Assembly (NCBI RefSeq): GCF_003815015.1
Contig: NZ_RKRE01000002.1
Location: 372,001 to 436,000 of the forward strand
Reading direction: 5' to 3'
Origin: Thermodesulfitimonas autotrophica
GTDB lineage: Bacteria; Bacillota; Desulfotomaculia; Desulfotomaculales; Ammonificaceae
Length of the DNA stretch: 64,000 bases
Shown here: in pieces, positions 51,609 through 61,645 of the stretch
How positions within the stretch are numbered: position 1 is the stretch's first letter
Layout: every line of letters starts with the position of its first letter
Notes under the pieces: model-generated
Databases searched by the model: none
What the model was told of the DNA's origin: nothing
What the model saw: the letters and a program-made list of their open reading frames with translations, nothing else
Made by a program: the position numbers and the translations under genes

Positions 51609-52562
51609 CTATTCCTCCTGTCCGAGCGCCAGCGCGATGAGCTTTTCTATCAGGTCGGCGAAGGAAATGCCCGCGGCCCGCGCCGCGTCCGGGAAGAGGC
51701 TCACCGCCGTGAGCCCGGGAATCGTGTTCACCTCTAAGATGTACGGCTTACCGTCCACGCCGGCGATAAAATCGATCCGGGAGAAGCCCCGGCAGCCAAG
51801 TAGTTTGTAGGTGGCCAGCGCTGCCGCGCCAATTTCTTCCTGAAGCCGGGCGTCGATTCGCGGCGGAATGATGTGGTCGCTCATCCCGGGGGTGTACTTG
51901 GCTTCATAATCATAGACCCCTTTGGCCGCAACAATCTCGATAAGTGGCAAAACGACGGGGCGTTTATTCCCTAAAACCGCCGCCGTTACCTCGACTCCCG
52001 GGATAAACCGCTCCACCAAGACCACCGGGTCGTAGCGGAAGGCTTCGGACAGTGCCGGTACCAGCCCTTCCTCGCGTTTAACAATGCTCATCCCGATCGA
52101 GGAGCCCTGGGTCGGCGCCTTTATCACCACCGGCAGGGGCATTGCTTGAAGAACCTGGGCCGCAAGAGATTCAAGCGCTGCGCCGTTTTGTTCGAGGGTG
52201 ATAAAAGGTGGTGTCGGCAGCCCGGCTGCGGTTAGCATCCGTTTCGTAGCAATCTTATCCATCGCTAAGGCGCTCGCCAGGATGCCCGGCCCCGTATAGG
52301 GAATGCCGAGCACCTCTAACAGCCCTTGAATGCTCCCGTCCTCGCCGCCCTTCCCGTGGAGGGCGATAAAGGCAACGTCGGGGCGAACCGCGCGGAGTCG
52401 TTCCGCCACGTCAGGCCCCACGTCGATCTTCACCGCCTCCCGGTCTTTCTCGCGCAGCGCCTGGTAGACAGCTTCGCCCGACTTGAGCGATATCTCCCTT
52501 TCCGCCGAGCGGCCACCGAACAACACTGCTACCCGCACCCTGGAAGACCTCCCCTTGTCCAT
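51609..52562 (-). CDS. ddl: D-alanine--D-alanine ligase
   Basis: ATP-grasp ligase making D-Ala-D-Ala for peptidoglycan. 317 residues. Motifs: VLFGGRSAEREISLKSG, FIALHGKGGEDGSIQGLLEVLGIPYTGPG, KAPTQGSSIGMS, and the metal-binding GFSRIDFIAGVDGKPYILEVNTIPGLT. Tyr in the specificity loop (DYEAKYTPG) agrees with D-Ala and not D-lactate. Confidence 0.97.
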   Translation of the reverse strand: MDKGRSSRVRVAVLFGGRSAEREISLKSGEAVYQALREKDREAVKIDVGPDVAERLRAVRPDVAFIALHGKGGEDGSIQGLLEVLGIPYTGPGILASALAMDKIATKRMLTAAGLPTPPFITLEQNGAALESLAAQVLQAMPLPVVIKAPTQGSSIGMSIVKREEGLVPALSEAFRYDPVVLVERFIPGVEVTAAVLGNKRPVVLPLIEIVAAKGVYDYEAKYTPGMSDHIIPPRIDARLQEEIGAAALATYKLLGCRGFSRIDFIAGVDGKPYILEVNTIPGLTAVSLFPDAARAAGISFADLIEKLIALALGQEE

Positions 52563-52803
52563 AGTTTTACTGCTGCGTCAGATATGGGTGCCCCTTTGGG
52601 CGTGTACAGAGCCACCGCTGCCGGCGCTGCAGATGCCGTCCGTCCTGCGCCCCGGCCAACGCACCCCAGATTCCCCTTCCAGTCTATTCTGCTCCGGTAA
52701 CCGAAATCCCTCCGGCAGACGCAAAATTTTGACCGCCCCCTATAAAACCGCTTCCCTTCGGGGCAACCTATACCCGAAAGAACTTCCCAAAGGAGCGATC
52801 GCC

Positions 52804-53772
52804 ATGGGCAGGTTCCGCTGGTTGTCGTTGCTTTTAACGTTCGTCCTTCTCACCGGGTTGACCGCCGGCTGCACGCCGGGTGCAGCCCGCAAGCCAGTTG
52901 CCAAGCCGGATATCCCGAAGGAGATCAGCCGGGGGCCGGGAAGAGAGCCCCGGATCAAAGTTTTTATCGTCGAAACCCGAACCATAAAAGAGATGCCGCT
53001 TGAGGACTACGTGATGGGAACAATAGCGGGGGAAATGAAAAACTGGTTCCCCCACGAAGCCTTAGCCGCGCAGGCGATCCTGGCGCGCACTTACGCGCTG
53101 AAATTCGTCCAGGAAAAGAAGCACTCCTCCCTCAATCCTTCCGCTCATATTTCAACCTCCTTTGAAGAGGCACAGGCCTGGAACCCGCACAACATCAACT
53201 GGCGCATCCGCCAGGCAGTCCGCGCCACCCGGGGTAAAGTGGTAATCCATAACGGCCGGTACATCAACGCCTGGTTCCACGGTCACGCGGGCGGGATGAC
53301 CGCCACCGCCAAGGAAGGGCTCAATTACGAGTATCCCGAACCGCCTTATACCAAGGTAGTCAGGTCGGGTGAGGGTCCGGATGCGCCCAAGGACTTTATC
53401 AGCTGGCGCGCCGTTTTCTCCAAGGCCGAGGTCACCGCAGCCTTAGAGAAATTAGGGCAGAGCCCCGGCGATTTTAGCACCATCACGATCTTAGAGCGCG
53501 GGCCATCCGGCCGGGCAACCAGGATGCGGATCGGCAATGCCGTGGTCCACGCCGCGACCCTCCGCACCGCACTCGGCAGCACCAGGATGCGCTCCACGCT
53601 TCTGACCAGCGCCCGGGTGGAGGGAGATAGCGTCATCTTCGAAGGAAAGGGCTTCGGCCACGGCGTGGGAATGAGCCAGTGGGGCGCGCGCGAACTCGCC
53701 CGTAAGGGAAGAACGGCCGAGGAGATTATTAAGTACTACTTCAAGGATGTGGATGTCGTTAAAATATGGTAA
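52804..53772 (+). CDS. SpoIID/LytB-domain lipoprotein
   Basis: 322 residues from the ATG at 52804 (AAAGGAG upstream). N-terminal lipoprotein signal with lipobox LTGLTAGC. The SpoIID domain spans about 50-310: KEMPLEDYVMGTIAGEM, FPHEALAAQAILARTYAL and the C-terminal GKGFGHGVGMSQWGARELAR. SpoIID is a lytic transglycosylase that degrades glycan strands at engulfment. Whether this one is the sporulation enzyme or a vegetative paralogue is not decidable here. Confidence 0.92.
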   Translation: MGRFRWLSLLLTFVLLTGLTAGCTPGAARKPVAKPDIPKEISRGPGREPRIKVFIVETRTIKEMPLEDYVMGTIAGEMKNWFPHEALAAQAILARTYALKFVQEKKHSSLNPSAHISTSFEEAQAWNPHNINWRIRQAVRATRGKVVIHNGRYINAWFHGHAGGMTATAKEGLNYEYPEPPYTKVVRSGEGPDAPKDFISWRAVFSKAEVTAALEKLGQSPGDFSTITILERGPSGRATRMRIGNAVVHAATLRTALGSTRMRSTLLTSARVEGDSVIFEGKGFGHGVGMSQWGARELARKGRTAEEIIKYYFKDVDVVKIW

Positions 53773-53844
53773 GCAGCCGGTTTACACCTCTTGGCGGAGA
53801 TATTGAAGTGCAGGCGGTGGCTCCGCCCCAGGAGCGCTTTCTTC

Positions 53845-54267
53845 TTAGAAACCCGGACCGCTGCACCGGCAGTAGAAAAATAAAATGCCGATTACCACCA
53901 GCAAAAAGGCCACCGCCAGGAAATCGAGCGTCGCCGTCGGCCGGTAAATCTCGCGGCTGATCTGGTACCGGATTACCGCAAACCGCACCGCCGCCAGGAC
54001 GATAAGGATGACCGCCCCGGCCATGAGGATCTCGCCTACGGTTCTTATTTTCCCCGAATAAAGCCATGCGGCACCCGCGCTGTTAGCAGGCACCAACGCC
54101 ACCCACCGCACCAGCAAAAAACCAAAGGCGAGAATCCCCAGCGCCGTCCTGATCCACGCTAAAAAGGTGCGTTCGTTGGCCAGGTGCGCCCGCACGTGCG
54201 CCCGCTGGGCCTGCCCGGAAGTGGTTTTCTCTTGCAGCGCTCGGTCACCGACGCTTTTTTGCGGCAC
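53845..54267 (-). CDS. DUF202/YidH-family membrane protein
   Basis: 140 residues from the GTG at 54267 with a G-run ribosome site. DUF202 signature RAHLANERTFLAWIRTALGILAFGFLLVRW, then two more transmembrane helices. Function unknown; small inner-membrane protein. The frame is open further upstream, but that part overlaps the acyl ligase gene and is not family-like. Confidence 0.8.
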   Translation of the reverse strand: MPQKSVGDRALQEKTTSGQAQRAHVRAHLANERTFLAWIRTALGILAFGFLLVRWVALVPANSAGAAWLYSGKIRTVGEILMAGAVILIVLAAVRFAVIRYQISREIYRPTATLDFLAVAFLLVVIGILFFYCRCSGPGF

Positions 54268-54295
54268 TACTTCGTCCCCCCCCGCCAAAAACCGG

Positions 54296-55483
54296 TCAGC
54301 GTTTATCCACCACCAAGGCATCGCCGATGGTGCCCGGAGGAACAAAAACCACTTCCGAACGCAAGCGGAGCCGCTCTTTCGCCCGCGCGGCAATCTGTGC
54401 GGCCAGGTCCGCCGTTCCTTCCGCACCCTCCACGAGTTCCGCCTCAAGGGTGAGTTCGTCGCGGAAGTCGCGCAGCGTCACTACCGCCCGCAAAGCCCGC
54501 ACCGCCGCAAACTCTTCGGCCAGCGCCGCTACCTGGTGCGGGTAAAGGAAAAGACCCCGCACCTTTATCCCGTCCGCAGCTCGGCCGAGAACACCAACGA
54601 GCCGCTTCCCCGGACGCCCGCAGGGGCACGGCGCGCTGATAAAGGCGCTGAGATCCCCCGTAGCCAATCTTACGAGCGGGTAGGTTGCGTCGAGGAGCGT
54701 GACCACGATCTCCCCGGTCTCGCCTTCCGGAACCGGTTCACCCGTCTGGGGATCGACAATTTCTACCACCACGTCCCGGGCAACGTGGAGCCCCTGTTGC
54801 CCAGCGCACTCGTAGGCAACGCAGCCCGTATCGGCGGTGCCGTAGCCCTGAAAGACCATAATGCCGTATTTCTCCCGCAATAAGCGACGCAACTCTTCAC
54901 GTAACTGCTCCGCCGTCACCCAAGCTCGCGCCAGCGCTAGCTCGGTAGCAAGCCCCATTTCCTCAGCTTTCTGCAAAAGGGCGTAGAGAAAGCTCGGCAC
55001 CCCTACATAGCCTGTTACCCGGAGGTCACGCATAATCTGCACCTGAAGCGCCGCGTTGCCCACCCCTGCAGGGACAACAGTGCAACCGATGCTCCGGAGC
55101 GCCCCGTCAAACATAAAACCGGCGGGAGTGAGGTGGTAGGAAAAGGTATTCTGAACTACGTCTCCCGCCTTAAAACCCGCCGCCTCAAGCGCCTCCCGCC
55201 AGCGCCAGTAATCCTCCCCCTCACCCTGAGGGTCATAGATCGGCCCGGGCGAGGCGAAGATGCGCTGAAGCTTCTCCCGGGGCACGGCGAGAAAACCGCC
55301 GAAGGGCGGCGCCTCCTGTTGCCGCCGGCTCAGCTCCCCCTTCCGCGTCACCGGCAGTTTAGGCAGATCATTAACCTCCCGGATTGCCGCCGGCTCCAAA
55401 CCCGCAGCCGTAAACTTGTCCCGCACCGCGGGTGAGTTTTCGTAGGCGTAGGTGATAAAAGCAGCGAAACTCGCAAAACTCAT
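54296..55483 (-). CDS. phenylacetate-CoA-ligase-like AMP-forming enzyme
   Basis: 395 residues from the ATG at 55483, whose ATGA overlaps the livF stop and which has GAGGTG at good spacing (GTG at 55492 is an alternative). PaaK-like adenylate-forming fold: QGYGTADTGCVAYEC, GEPVPEGETGEIVVTLL, YPLVRLATGDLSAFI and CPCGRPGKRLVGVLGRAADGIKVRG. It would activate an aromatic or other carboxylic acid to its CoA ester. A clear SSGTTG-type P-loop near residue 90 is missing (IYDPQGEGEDYW in its place), so activity may be altered. Confidence 0.85.
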   Translation of the reverse strand: MSFASFAAFITYAYENSPAVRDKFTAAGLEPAAIREVNDLPKLPVTRKGELSRRQQEAPPFGGFLAVPREKLQRIFASPGPIYDPQGEGEDYWRWREALEAAGFKAGDVVQNTFSYHLTPAGFMFDGALRSIGCTVVPAGVGNAALQVQIMRDLRVTGYVGVPSFLYALLQKAEEMGLATELALARAWVTAEQLREELRRLLREKYGIMVFQGYGTADTGCVAYECAGQQGLHVARDVVVEIVDPQTGEPVPEGETGEIVVTLLDATYPLVRLATGDLSAFISAPCPCGRPGKRLVGVLGRAADGIKVRGLFLYPHQVAALAEEFAAVRALRAVVTLRDFRDELTLEAELVEGAEGTADLAAQIAARAKERLRLRSEVVFVPPGTIGDALVVDKR

Positions 55484-56271
55484 CCCAGCCACCTCTTGCG
55501 CCGCTTGTAATGTTTTACATTCCGGTAGCTTTTCTTCCCCACGTCTGTTAAGCCCAGGTAGAACTCCCGGACGTCTTCGTTATCCTTGAGCTTGGCTACA
55601 TCCCCTTCGAGGACGATCTTGCCGTTTTCCATAATATAACCATAATCGGCGATCGAAAGCGCGATGTTGGCGTTCTGCTCCACCACCAGGATGGTGGTCC
55701 CTTCCTGCTGGTTAATTTCTTTGATAATCTTGAAAATTTCGGCCACGAGTAAGGGCGCCAGGCCTAAAGACGGTTCGTCGAGGAGCATTAGCTTCGGCCG
55801 CGCCATGAGCGCCCGCCCGATGGCTAACATCTGCTGTTCCCCGCCGGAAAGATAACCCGCAACCCGGTGCTTTAAATCCGCAAGGCGCGGGAAATAGTGG
55901 TAAACAAGCGCGAGGTCCTTTTTCAGATGGCGCCTGTCTTTCCGGGTGTAACTCCCCGCGATAAGGTTTTCCTCCACCGTAAGGTGCTCAAATACCCGCC
56001 GTCCTTCCATTACCTGGAAGATGCCCCGCCGGGCGATCTCCTCCGCGTCCCTGTTGGTGATATCCGCACCGCAAAACTCAATCGTCCCATCGGTCACCCT
56101 GCCGTTCTCCGCCTGCAACAAACCCGAAATCGCCTTCAGGGTCGTCGTTTTCCCGGCGCCATTTGAACCAAGCAGCGCCACAATCTTGCCTTCAGGCACG
56201 CTAAGCGACAGCCCCTTCAGGACCAAAATAACGCGGTCGTACACCACCTCCACGTTGTTCAAAGCCAGCAA
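55480..56271 (-). CDS. livF: LivF-type ABC transporter ATPase
   Basis: 263 residues. Walker A GSNGAGKTT, signature YLSGGEQQMLAIGRALMARPKLMLLDEPSLGLAPL with Walker B, His switch in VVEQNAN. A basic C-terminal tail (YRNVKHYKRRKRWLG) exceeds the ~235-residue LivF norm; this tail is typical of copies linked to acyl-CoA ligases. Second ATPase of the importer with LivG. Confidence 0.93.
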   Translation of the reverse strand: MLALNNVEVVYDRVILVLKGLSLSVPEGKIVALLGSNGAGKTTTLKAISGLLQAENGRVTDGTIEFCGADITNRDAEEIARRGIFQVMEGRRVFEHLTVEENLIAGSYTRKDRRHLKKDLALVYHYFPRLADLKHRVAGYLSGGEQQMLAIGRALMARPKLMLLDEPSLGLAPLLVAEIFKIIKEINQQEGTTILVVEQNANIALSIADYGYIMENGKIVLEGDVAKLKDNEDVREFYLGLTDVGKKSYRNVKHYKRRKRWLG

Positions 56272-56365
56272 GTTGATCCCCCCGTAAGTTCGCGGCGATT
56301 AGCCGCCTATCCTATCTAACAGTAATTCGCCCCGCAAGTTCCCGCCCCTGCTTCTACCATCAACC

Positions 56366-56428
56366 TCTAAAAACGCGGCCGCCGGTCGGAACCGGCACGG
56401 TTCCTTCAGTATCCCCAGCGGCCGCTAC
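56366..56428 (-). terminator. terminator downstream of livJ
   Basis: Minus strand: inverted GCGGCCGC copies (56425-56418 and 56382-56375) with inner CCGG pairs and GTTTTTAG after. It probably attenuates transcription from livJ to livF. Confidence 0.65.
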
Positions 56429-56451
56429 ATTCCTCCAGCCACGAAAGCAGA

Positions 56452-57663
56452 CTATTTATAACCGATCCAGTCGGTGAGGTACTCAAACCTACCGTTCTTA
56501 ACCTCCGCCAAGCGCACCTTCTCGCTGCCGCGGTGGCTCTGGGCGGTGAAGGTGACGGGCGCGGAGAGCCCGCCGGTATCGAAATTCGCCAGGTTCTCTA
56601 GCCCTGCCTTGATAGCCTCACCCGTTACTTTATCGCCGGCGCGCTTGATGCCCTCGGTCATGATCATCGCCGAGGTCCAGCCCTGAATGAACTTCTGGTT
56701 CTTTTCCTCAAGCTTCTGCCCCTTGGCCGTGAGGTACTCCTGGATCACCGCCATTCCCGGAACCTTTTCGTACGGGAAGGCGAAAGGAATGACGCCGATG
56801 TAGCCCTCCGCCGCCGGGCCCGCTAACTTGATTACCTTCTCGTCGGCCGCCCAGTTGAGGCCGATGAACCTGGTGGACAGCCCATTCTTCTTCGCGTCCT
56901 TCAGCACCGTTGCGGCCAGGTTAGAAGTGCCCTGGATGATGGCGAAATCGGCCTTCTTTTGCTTCAGATCGAGCATCTGGGAAGTGGCGTCGAGGGCTTT
57001 GAGGTCGACAACCTCATCCGCCACGATGTCGATCCCGATCTGTGCCGCGTACTTCTTCGCGTCCGCAACAGGCGATTTACCGAAAGGCGTGTCGTTGTAA
57101 ATCAGCGCCACCCGCGGCTTGCGTGACTCCTTCCAGTTATCCTTGATCCACTTGAGGGCAATCCGGGCCTGGTCGGAATAAGAGGCCGCGACCAAGAAGT
57201 TGTAAGGACAGAGGTTAATGTCGAGCAGCCCTTCGGAGTAGGAGCCCGAGATGTAGGGGATCTTATCCGCCGCGATCATCTGTTTGAGCGCCTCGGTGTC
57301 GCCGGTTCCCCAGCCGAGAATGGCCGCTACCTGGTCCTGTTTGACAAGCTTGTTGTAGGCTTCCAGGGCCTTGGTTTTGTCGTAGGCGTAATCGATATCG
57401 ATGAGTTCCACCTGCCGGCCGTTGACCCCGCCTTTGCTATTCAGGTAATCAATGTAGGCTTTTGCGCCGTCAGCATAAGGTTGGCCGACGTCCGCCGTCG
57501 GCCCGGTAAGGTCGAAGATGCCACCGATCTTAACCGGCTCCTTCGTCTTCTCCGCAGTCGCCGGCCCCGTTGAGGGCGCCTCTTTCTTCCCGCAGCCGGT
57601 CGCTACTAAAGCCACGGCCAAACAGAGCACAAAAAACAGGCAAATGAGATGCCGCCCGCGCAT
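56452..57663 (-). CDS. livJ: LivJ/K-type substrate-binding lipoprotein
   Basis: 403 residues. Lipobox LVATGCGKKE, then a periplasmic-binding type 1 domain: KIGGIFDLTGPTADVGQPYADGAKAYIDYLNSKGGVNGRQVELI as in Leu/Ile/Val and aromatic-acid receptors. GGGAGG ribosome site. Extracellular, membrane-tethered receptor of the Liv importer. Ligand unknown; neighbouring acyl-CoA ligases suggest a carboxylic acid, not an amino acid. Confidence 0.92.
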   Translation of the reverse strand: MRGRHLICLFFVLCLAVALVATGCGKKEAPSTGPATAEKTKEPVKIGGIFDLTGPTADVGQPYADGAKAYIDYLNSKGGVNGRQVELIDIDYAYDKTKALEAYNKLVKQDQVAAILGWGTGDTEALKQMIAADKIPYISGSYSEGLLDINLCPYNFLVAASYSDQARIALKWIKDNWKESRKPRVALIYNDTPFGKSPVADAKKYAAQIGIDIVADEVVDLKALDATSQMLDLKQKKADFAIIQGTSNLAATVLKDAKKNGLSTRFIGLNWAADEKVIKLAGPAAEGYIGVIPFAFPYEKVPGMAVIQEYLTAKGQKLEEKNQKFIQGWTSAMIMTEGIKRAGDKVTGEAIKAGLENLANFDTGGLSAPVTFTAQSHRGSEKVRLAEVKNGRFEYLTDWIGYK

Positions 57664-57765
57664 TTTTTTCCTCCCTTCCCGATTAGATCGTTTTTGGAAA
57701 CAACATCGCCTGTGGCTCGCACTTTCTGCGGCATTCGCCCGACGCCTCTCCTCACCTCCTCCCGG

Positions 57766-58770
57766 TTAGTAAGAGAAGGGCCAGAGCCGGAAGTAGTTCT
57801 TCACGTCCTTCCAGAGCTTGGCCAGCCCTTCGGGCTCGAAAATCAGGAAGAGGATAATGATCAGGCCAAAAAGAGCGGTCTGCATGGCCAGCAGCAGGTG
57901 TTCGATGTTCGGGAAAAAGGTCCCCAGGAAATCGGCCAGGGCCCGCAGGCCGATGGGTAAAAGCATCATAAAGACGGCGCCGTAAACCGAGCCCAAGACG
58001 CTTCCCAGCCCACCAATGATAATCATCGCCAGGTACTGGATGGAAACGTCGATCGTAAAATTCTCCGGGGTAATCACACGCGTATAGCCGGCCAAAAGCG
58101 CCCCGGCGGTGCCCGCGTAAAAGGAGCTTAGCGCAAAGGCCAGCACCTTGTAGCGGAGCAGGTTGATACCCATCACCGACGCCGCGATATCCCGGTCGCG
58201 CACCGCCATAAAAGCCCGCCCGACCCGGCTCCGGAAGAGGTTAAAGGTGAAGACTACGGCAAAGATAACCAGAAGGAGCACGAAATAGTAAAAAACCCGG
58301 TCGTTAGCGAGGGAATATGGGCCGAGACTTACCGGCTGGAGCACAATACCCGCCGATCCGCCCGTGAGCGAGGTCCAGTGAATGATCGTGAACTCGATGA
58401 TCACCTGTGCCGCCAGAGTAGCAATGGCTAAGTAAAGGCCCTTCAGCCGGAGTGACGGGATGCCGAAAAGCGCACCCACCGCCGCCGCCGCCAGCCCCGC
58501 AAGCGGCAAAGCCGCCCAGAAAGAGAGGCCGAGCTTGGTGGTCAGCACACCGACCGTATAGGCGCCCACGCCGATAAAGGCGCCGTGACCGATCGAAATC
58601 TGGCCGGTAAAGCCGACCAGAATATTCAGGCCTAAAGCGCCGATCACCGCGATGGCCATAAGGTTTGCCACGCTGACGTAGTAAGGGCCCACCAGCAGGG
58701 GAAAGAGGAGGAGGCAGCCAATGATGGCGGCCACCTTAAGCTTTGCCGCCGGAGCGAAAAGAATGGCCAT
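57766..58770 (-). CDS. livM: LivM-type ABC permease
   Basis: 334 residues from the ATG at 58770 with GAGGAGG upstream (a TTG further up would overlap livH by 29 bases). About eight to ten helices; signature GLNILVGFTGQISIGHGAFIGVGAYTVGVL and the coupling-helix AVRDRDIAASVMGINLLRYK. Pairs with LivH. Confidence 0.92.
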   Translation of the reverse strand: MAILFAPAAKLKVAAIIGCLLLFPLLVGPYYVSVANLMAIAVIGALGLNILVGFTGQISIGHGAFIGVGAYTVGVLTTKLGLSFWAALPLAGLAAAAVGALFGIPSLRLKGLYLAIATLAAQVIIEFTIIHWTSLTGGSAGIVLQPVSLGPYSLANDRVFYYFVLLLVIFAVVFTFNLFRSRVGRAFMAVRDRDIAASVMGINLLRYKVLAFALSSFYAGTAGALLAGYTRVITPENFTIDVSIQYLAMIIIGGLGSVLGSVYGAVFMMLLPIGLRALADFLGTFFPNIEHLLLAMQTALFGLIIILFLIFEPEGLAKLWKDVKNYFRLWPFSY

Positions 58771-58837
58771 GTCCTCCTCATAGGAGGTGGTAAAAAGGCC
58801 GCAATCCATAGCGAAGGGAAACCTTAACCGCAAGCAA

Positions 58838-59716
58838 TTACACCCTTTCAATGATTTCCTTGCCAAAAAGCCCGTAAGGCCTGATAAGCAGGATCAGGAC
58901 CAGGATGACAAAGGGCGCTACCTCCTTCACCCCACCGCCGAAAATGGGATCGAGGTAACCACCCGCCAGATTCTCCAGAACCCCGATAATGAGCCCGCCG
59001 ATGACGGCACCCGGAATGCTATCGAGCCCCCCGAGGATGGCCACCGGCAGAACCTTGAGCCCGAGGTGGGCCAGGGAGGAATTGACACCGTTGATGTTGC
59101 CGAGAAGGATGCCCCCCACCGCCGCCACCACCGCCGCAATCGCCCAGGTGATGGCAAAAACCCTTTTCACGCTGATACCCATGGAAAGGGCTGCCTGCTG
59201 GTCGTCAGCCACCGCCCGCATCACGATGCCGGTGATGGTAAACTTAAAGAATAAGGCGAAGATTATTAACAGGAGCAGCGCCAAGCCGAGTGACCAGAGA
59301 TAAACCTGAGAAACCACGACCTCCCCTATCTGTACCGGCGTCTGCGGAAAGACCGGCGGAAAAACGCGGGTATCGGTCCCCCAGATAAACTGGATAATCC
59401 CCCGCATCAGGCTCGAAAGACCGATGGTCGCCATGATCACCGCGATCACCGGTTCCCCGATAAAGGGGCGGAGAACCAGACGTTCAACGAGCACACCGAG
59501 GAGCGCCGCGAAACAGAGGGTTAGGGCAACCGCCGGCAGGAAAGGCACCTGATAGGTAACCACAAGGGCGAGCGCCACGTAGGCCCCAACCAGCAGGAAC
59601 TCGCCCTGCGCAAAGTTGATGCAGTCGCTTGCCTTGTAAATGAGAACAAAACCGAGCGCCACAAGGGCGTAAATGCTGCCCACTACGAGACCGGTAACCA
59701 AAAGCTGCAAAAACAT
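58838..59716 (-). CDS. livH: LivH-type ABC permease
   Basis: 292 residues, eight helices. LVVGSIYALVALGFVLIYKASDCINFAQGEFLLVGAY is the LivH N-terminal signature; AVADDQQAALSMGISVKRVFAITW is the coupling helix. Its ATG abuts the acyl-CoA ligase stop (TGAATG). Confidence 0.95.
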   Translation of the reverse strand: MFLQLLVTGLVVGSIYALVALGFVLIYKASDCINFAQGEFLLVGAYVALALVVTYQVPFLPAVALTLCFAALLGVLVERLVLRPFIGEPVIAVIMATIGLSSLMRGIIQFIWGTDTRVFPPVFPQTPVQIGEVVVSQVYLWSLGLALLLLIIFALFFKFTITGIVMRAVADDQQAALSMGISVKRVFAITWAIAAVVAAVGGILLGNINGVNSSLAHLGLKVLPVAILGGLDSIPGAVIGGLIIGVLENLAGGYLDPIFGGGVKEVAPFVILVLILLIRPYGLFGKEIIERV

Positions 59717-61645
59717 TCAGGCCACCTCCGCTTCCGCCGGCGCAAGTTTTATCACCTTAAGTGCCGTCTGGACCAGACCCTCGCGGCCGTCCCGGTACTT
59801 CACCTTCGTTTCCACTTTGATCTCTGGCAGCCCCGCGTAAAGCCCTTCCACAAGGTTTGCGTATTTCTGGATCACAAAGCCCAGGCGCACCTTTCGCGTC
59901 CGGGTAAGCTCCTCGTCATCGGCGTCGAGCTCCTTGTGCAGGATCACGAAGCGCCTGATCTTGACCGCCGGCGGCAGGTCCTTGTTTACACGTTCGACTT
60001 CCTCCCGCACCAGGGCCAAAACCTCCGGCTTCTGCGAAAGGTCGACGTAGGTGGTGTAAGGGATGTGCCGGGCTTCCGCCCAGCGGCCGACGTTCGCCAT
60101 ATCGATGTTGATGAGGGCCACCACGAAGGGGCGGTCCTTACCGACCACCACCGCCTCCTTGATGTAGGGGCTGAACTTCAGCTTGTTGCTGATGTATTGC
60201 GGCGAGAAGATGCTCCCGTCTTTAAGGCGCAGCACATCTTTGAGCCGGTCGATGACCACCAGGTGGCCGTCCTCGTCCAGATAGCCCGCGTCCCCAGAAT
60301 GAAGCCAGCCGTCGGATAGCGCCTCGGCAGTGGCCTCCGGGTTTTTGTAGTAGCCGAGAAAGACCGACGGGCTCCGGGAGAGGATCTCTCCGTTCGAAGC
60401 GATTTTAATCTCCGTTTCGGGAATCGGCTGGCCCACCGTATGAAACTTTATGTCGCCGTCCCGGTGAACCACCGAAATCCCGGCAATCTCTGTCTGCCCG
60501 TAAATCTGCTTGAGATTAACCCCCAGGGCGTGGAAAAACCGGAAGATCTCCGGCCCGAGCGCTGCTCCGCCGGTGTAGGCCCTTTTCAAGCGGTAGAGGC
60601 CTAAGTGGTCCTTGATGGCGCTGAAGACGAGCAACTCCCCCAACCAGTTGAGGAACCTAAGCCCCAAGGAGGGCTTCTGCTTTGCAAAACGGCAATCAGC
60701 AAGGCGGTACCCGTACCGCATAAAAAAGGAGTAAAGGCGCCGCTTGAGCCAGGTGGAGTCCTCAATCTTCACCTGCACCCGGGAGACGATATCCTCCCAG
60801 ATCCGCGGCGGCGAAAACATCACGTGCGGGCCGATCTCGCGCAGGTTCTGCTGCACCGTCTCCGGCTCCTCGGGAAAGTTGACGGTGAAGCCAACCCAGA
60901 GGGCAGCCGAAACGGTCATCATCTGTTCGCCCATCCAGGCAAGGGGGAGAAAAGAAAGGTACTCGGCATCCGGACCAAGCGGGTCGACGGCCAGGAGATT
61001 CTTGGCCATCGCCAGCATGTTCCGGTGGCTGAGCATCGCTCCCTTCGGAAAGCCCGTAGTCCCGGAGGTGTAGGCGATGAGGGCCATATCGTTTTCCCGC
61101 CCCCGGGCAACCATCTCTTCGAAAAGCCCAGGCTTTTTTTCGTGTAACTGGGCGCCGAGTTTCTCCACCGACGGGAAATCCATCAAGTGCGGGTCCCGGT
61201 AATTTTTCAGCCCTTTCGGATCATAATAGATGATCCGTTCGACCCGCGGAATCTCCTCTTTTATCTCTAAGAGCTTGTCAACCTGCTCCTGGTCCTCCAC
61301 CACCACAAAACGGCTGTCCGAATGGTCGATGACGTAGCTTACCTCGCGGGAGAGGGAGTCCTGGTAGATGCCTACCGAAATACCGCCGGCCGCCTGCGCT
61401 GCCAGCTCGGCGTAAACCCACTCCGGGCGGTTATCCCCGATGATCGCGAGCTTATCCCCCGGCTTAAAGCCGAGATGTACAAGACCCAGACAGAAGTTGC
61501 GGACGTGATCCAGGTACTCTTCCCACGTTACCGTCTGCCAGATGCCGAATTCCTTTTCCCGAAGCGCTACCTTCTTACGCAAGCGGCGCGCGTTACGTAA
61601 CAGCAACTGCGGCATCGTTTCCGCTCGCATCCCGTCCGTTGTCAC
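59717..61645 (-). CDS. long-chain-type acyl-CoA synthetase (AMP-forming)
   Basis: 642 residues. Adenylation motifs: ALIAYTSGTTGFPKGAMLSHRN (P-loop), YTGGAALGPEIFRFFHALGVNLKQIYGQTE, and SDGWLHSGDAGYLDEDGHLVVIDRLKDVLRLKDGSIFSPQYI. Cytosolic or membrane-associated. Start overlaps the livG stop (GTGA). Sitting inside the Liv operon, it probably activates what the importer brings in. Confidence 0.93.
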   Translation of the reverse strand: MTTDGMRAETMPQLLLRNARRLRKKVALREKEFGIWQTVTWEEYLDHVRNFCLGLVHLGFKPGDKLAIIGDNRPEWVYAELAAQAAGGISVGIYQDSLSREVSYVIDHSDSRFVVVEDQEQVDKLLEIKEEIPRVERIIYYDPKGLKNYRDPHLMDFPSVEKLGAQLHEKKPGLFEEMVARGRENDMALIAYTSGTTGFPKGAMLSHRNMLAMAKNLLAVDPLGPDAEYLSFLPLAWMGEQMMTVSAALWVGFTVNFPEEPETVQQNLREIGPHVMFSPPRIWEDIVSRVQVKIEDSTWLKRRLYSFFMRYGYRLADCRFAKQKPSLGLRFLNWLGELLVFSAIKDHLGLYRLKRAYTGGAALGPEIFRFFHALGVNLKQIYGQTEIAGISVVHRDGDIKFHTVGQPIPETEIKIASNGEILSRSPSVFLGYYKNPEATAEALSDGWLHSGDAGYLDEDGHLVVIDRLKDVLRLKDGSIFSPQYISNKLKFSPYIKEAVVVGKDRPFVVALINIDMANVGRWAEARHIPYTTYVDLSQKPEVLALVREEVERVNKDLPPAVKIRRFVILHKELDADDEELTRTRKVRLGFVIQKYANLVEGLYAGLPEIKVETKVKYRDGREGLVQTALKVIKLAPAEAEVA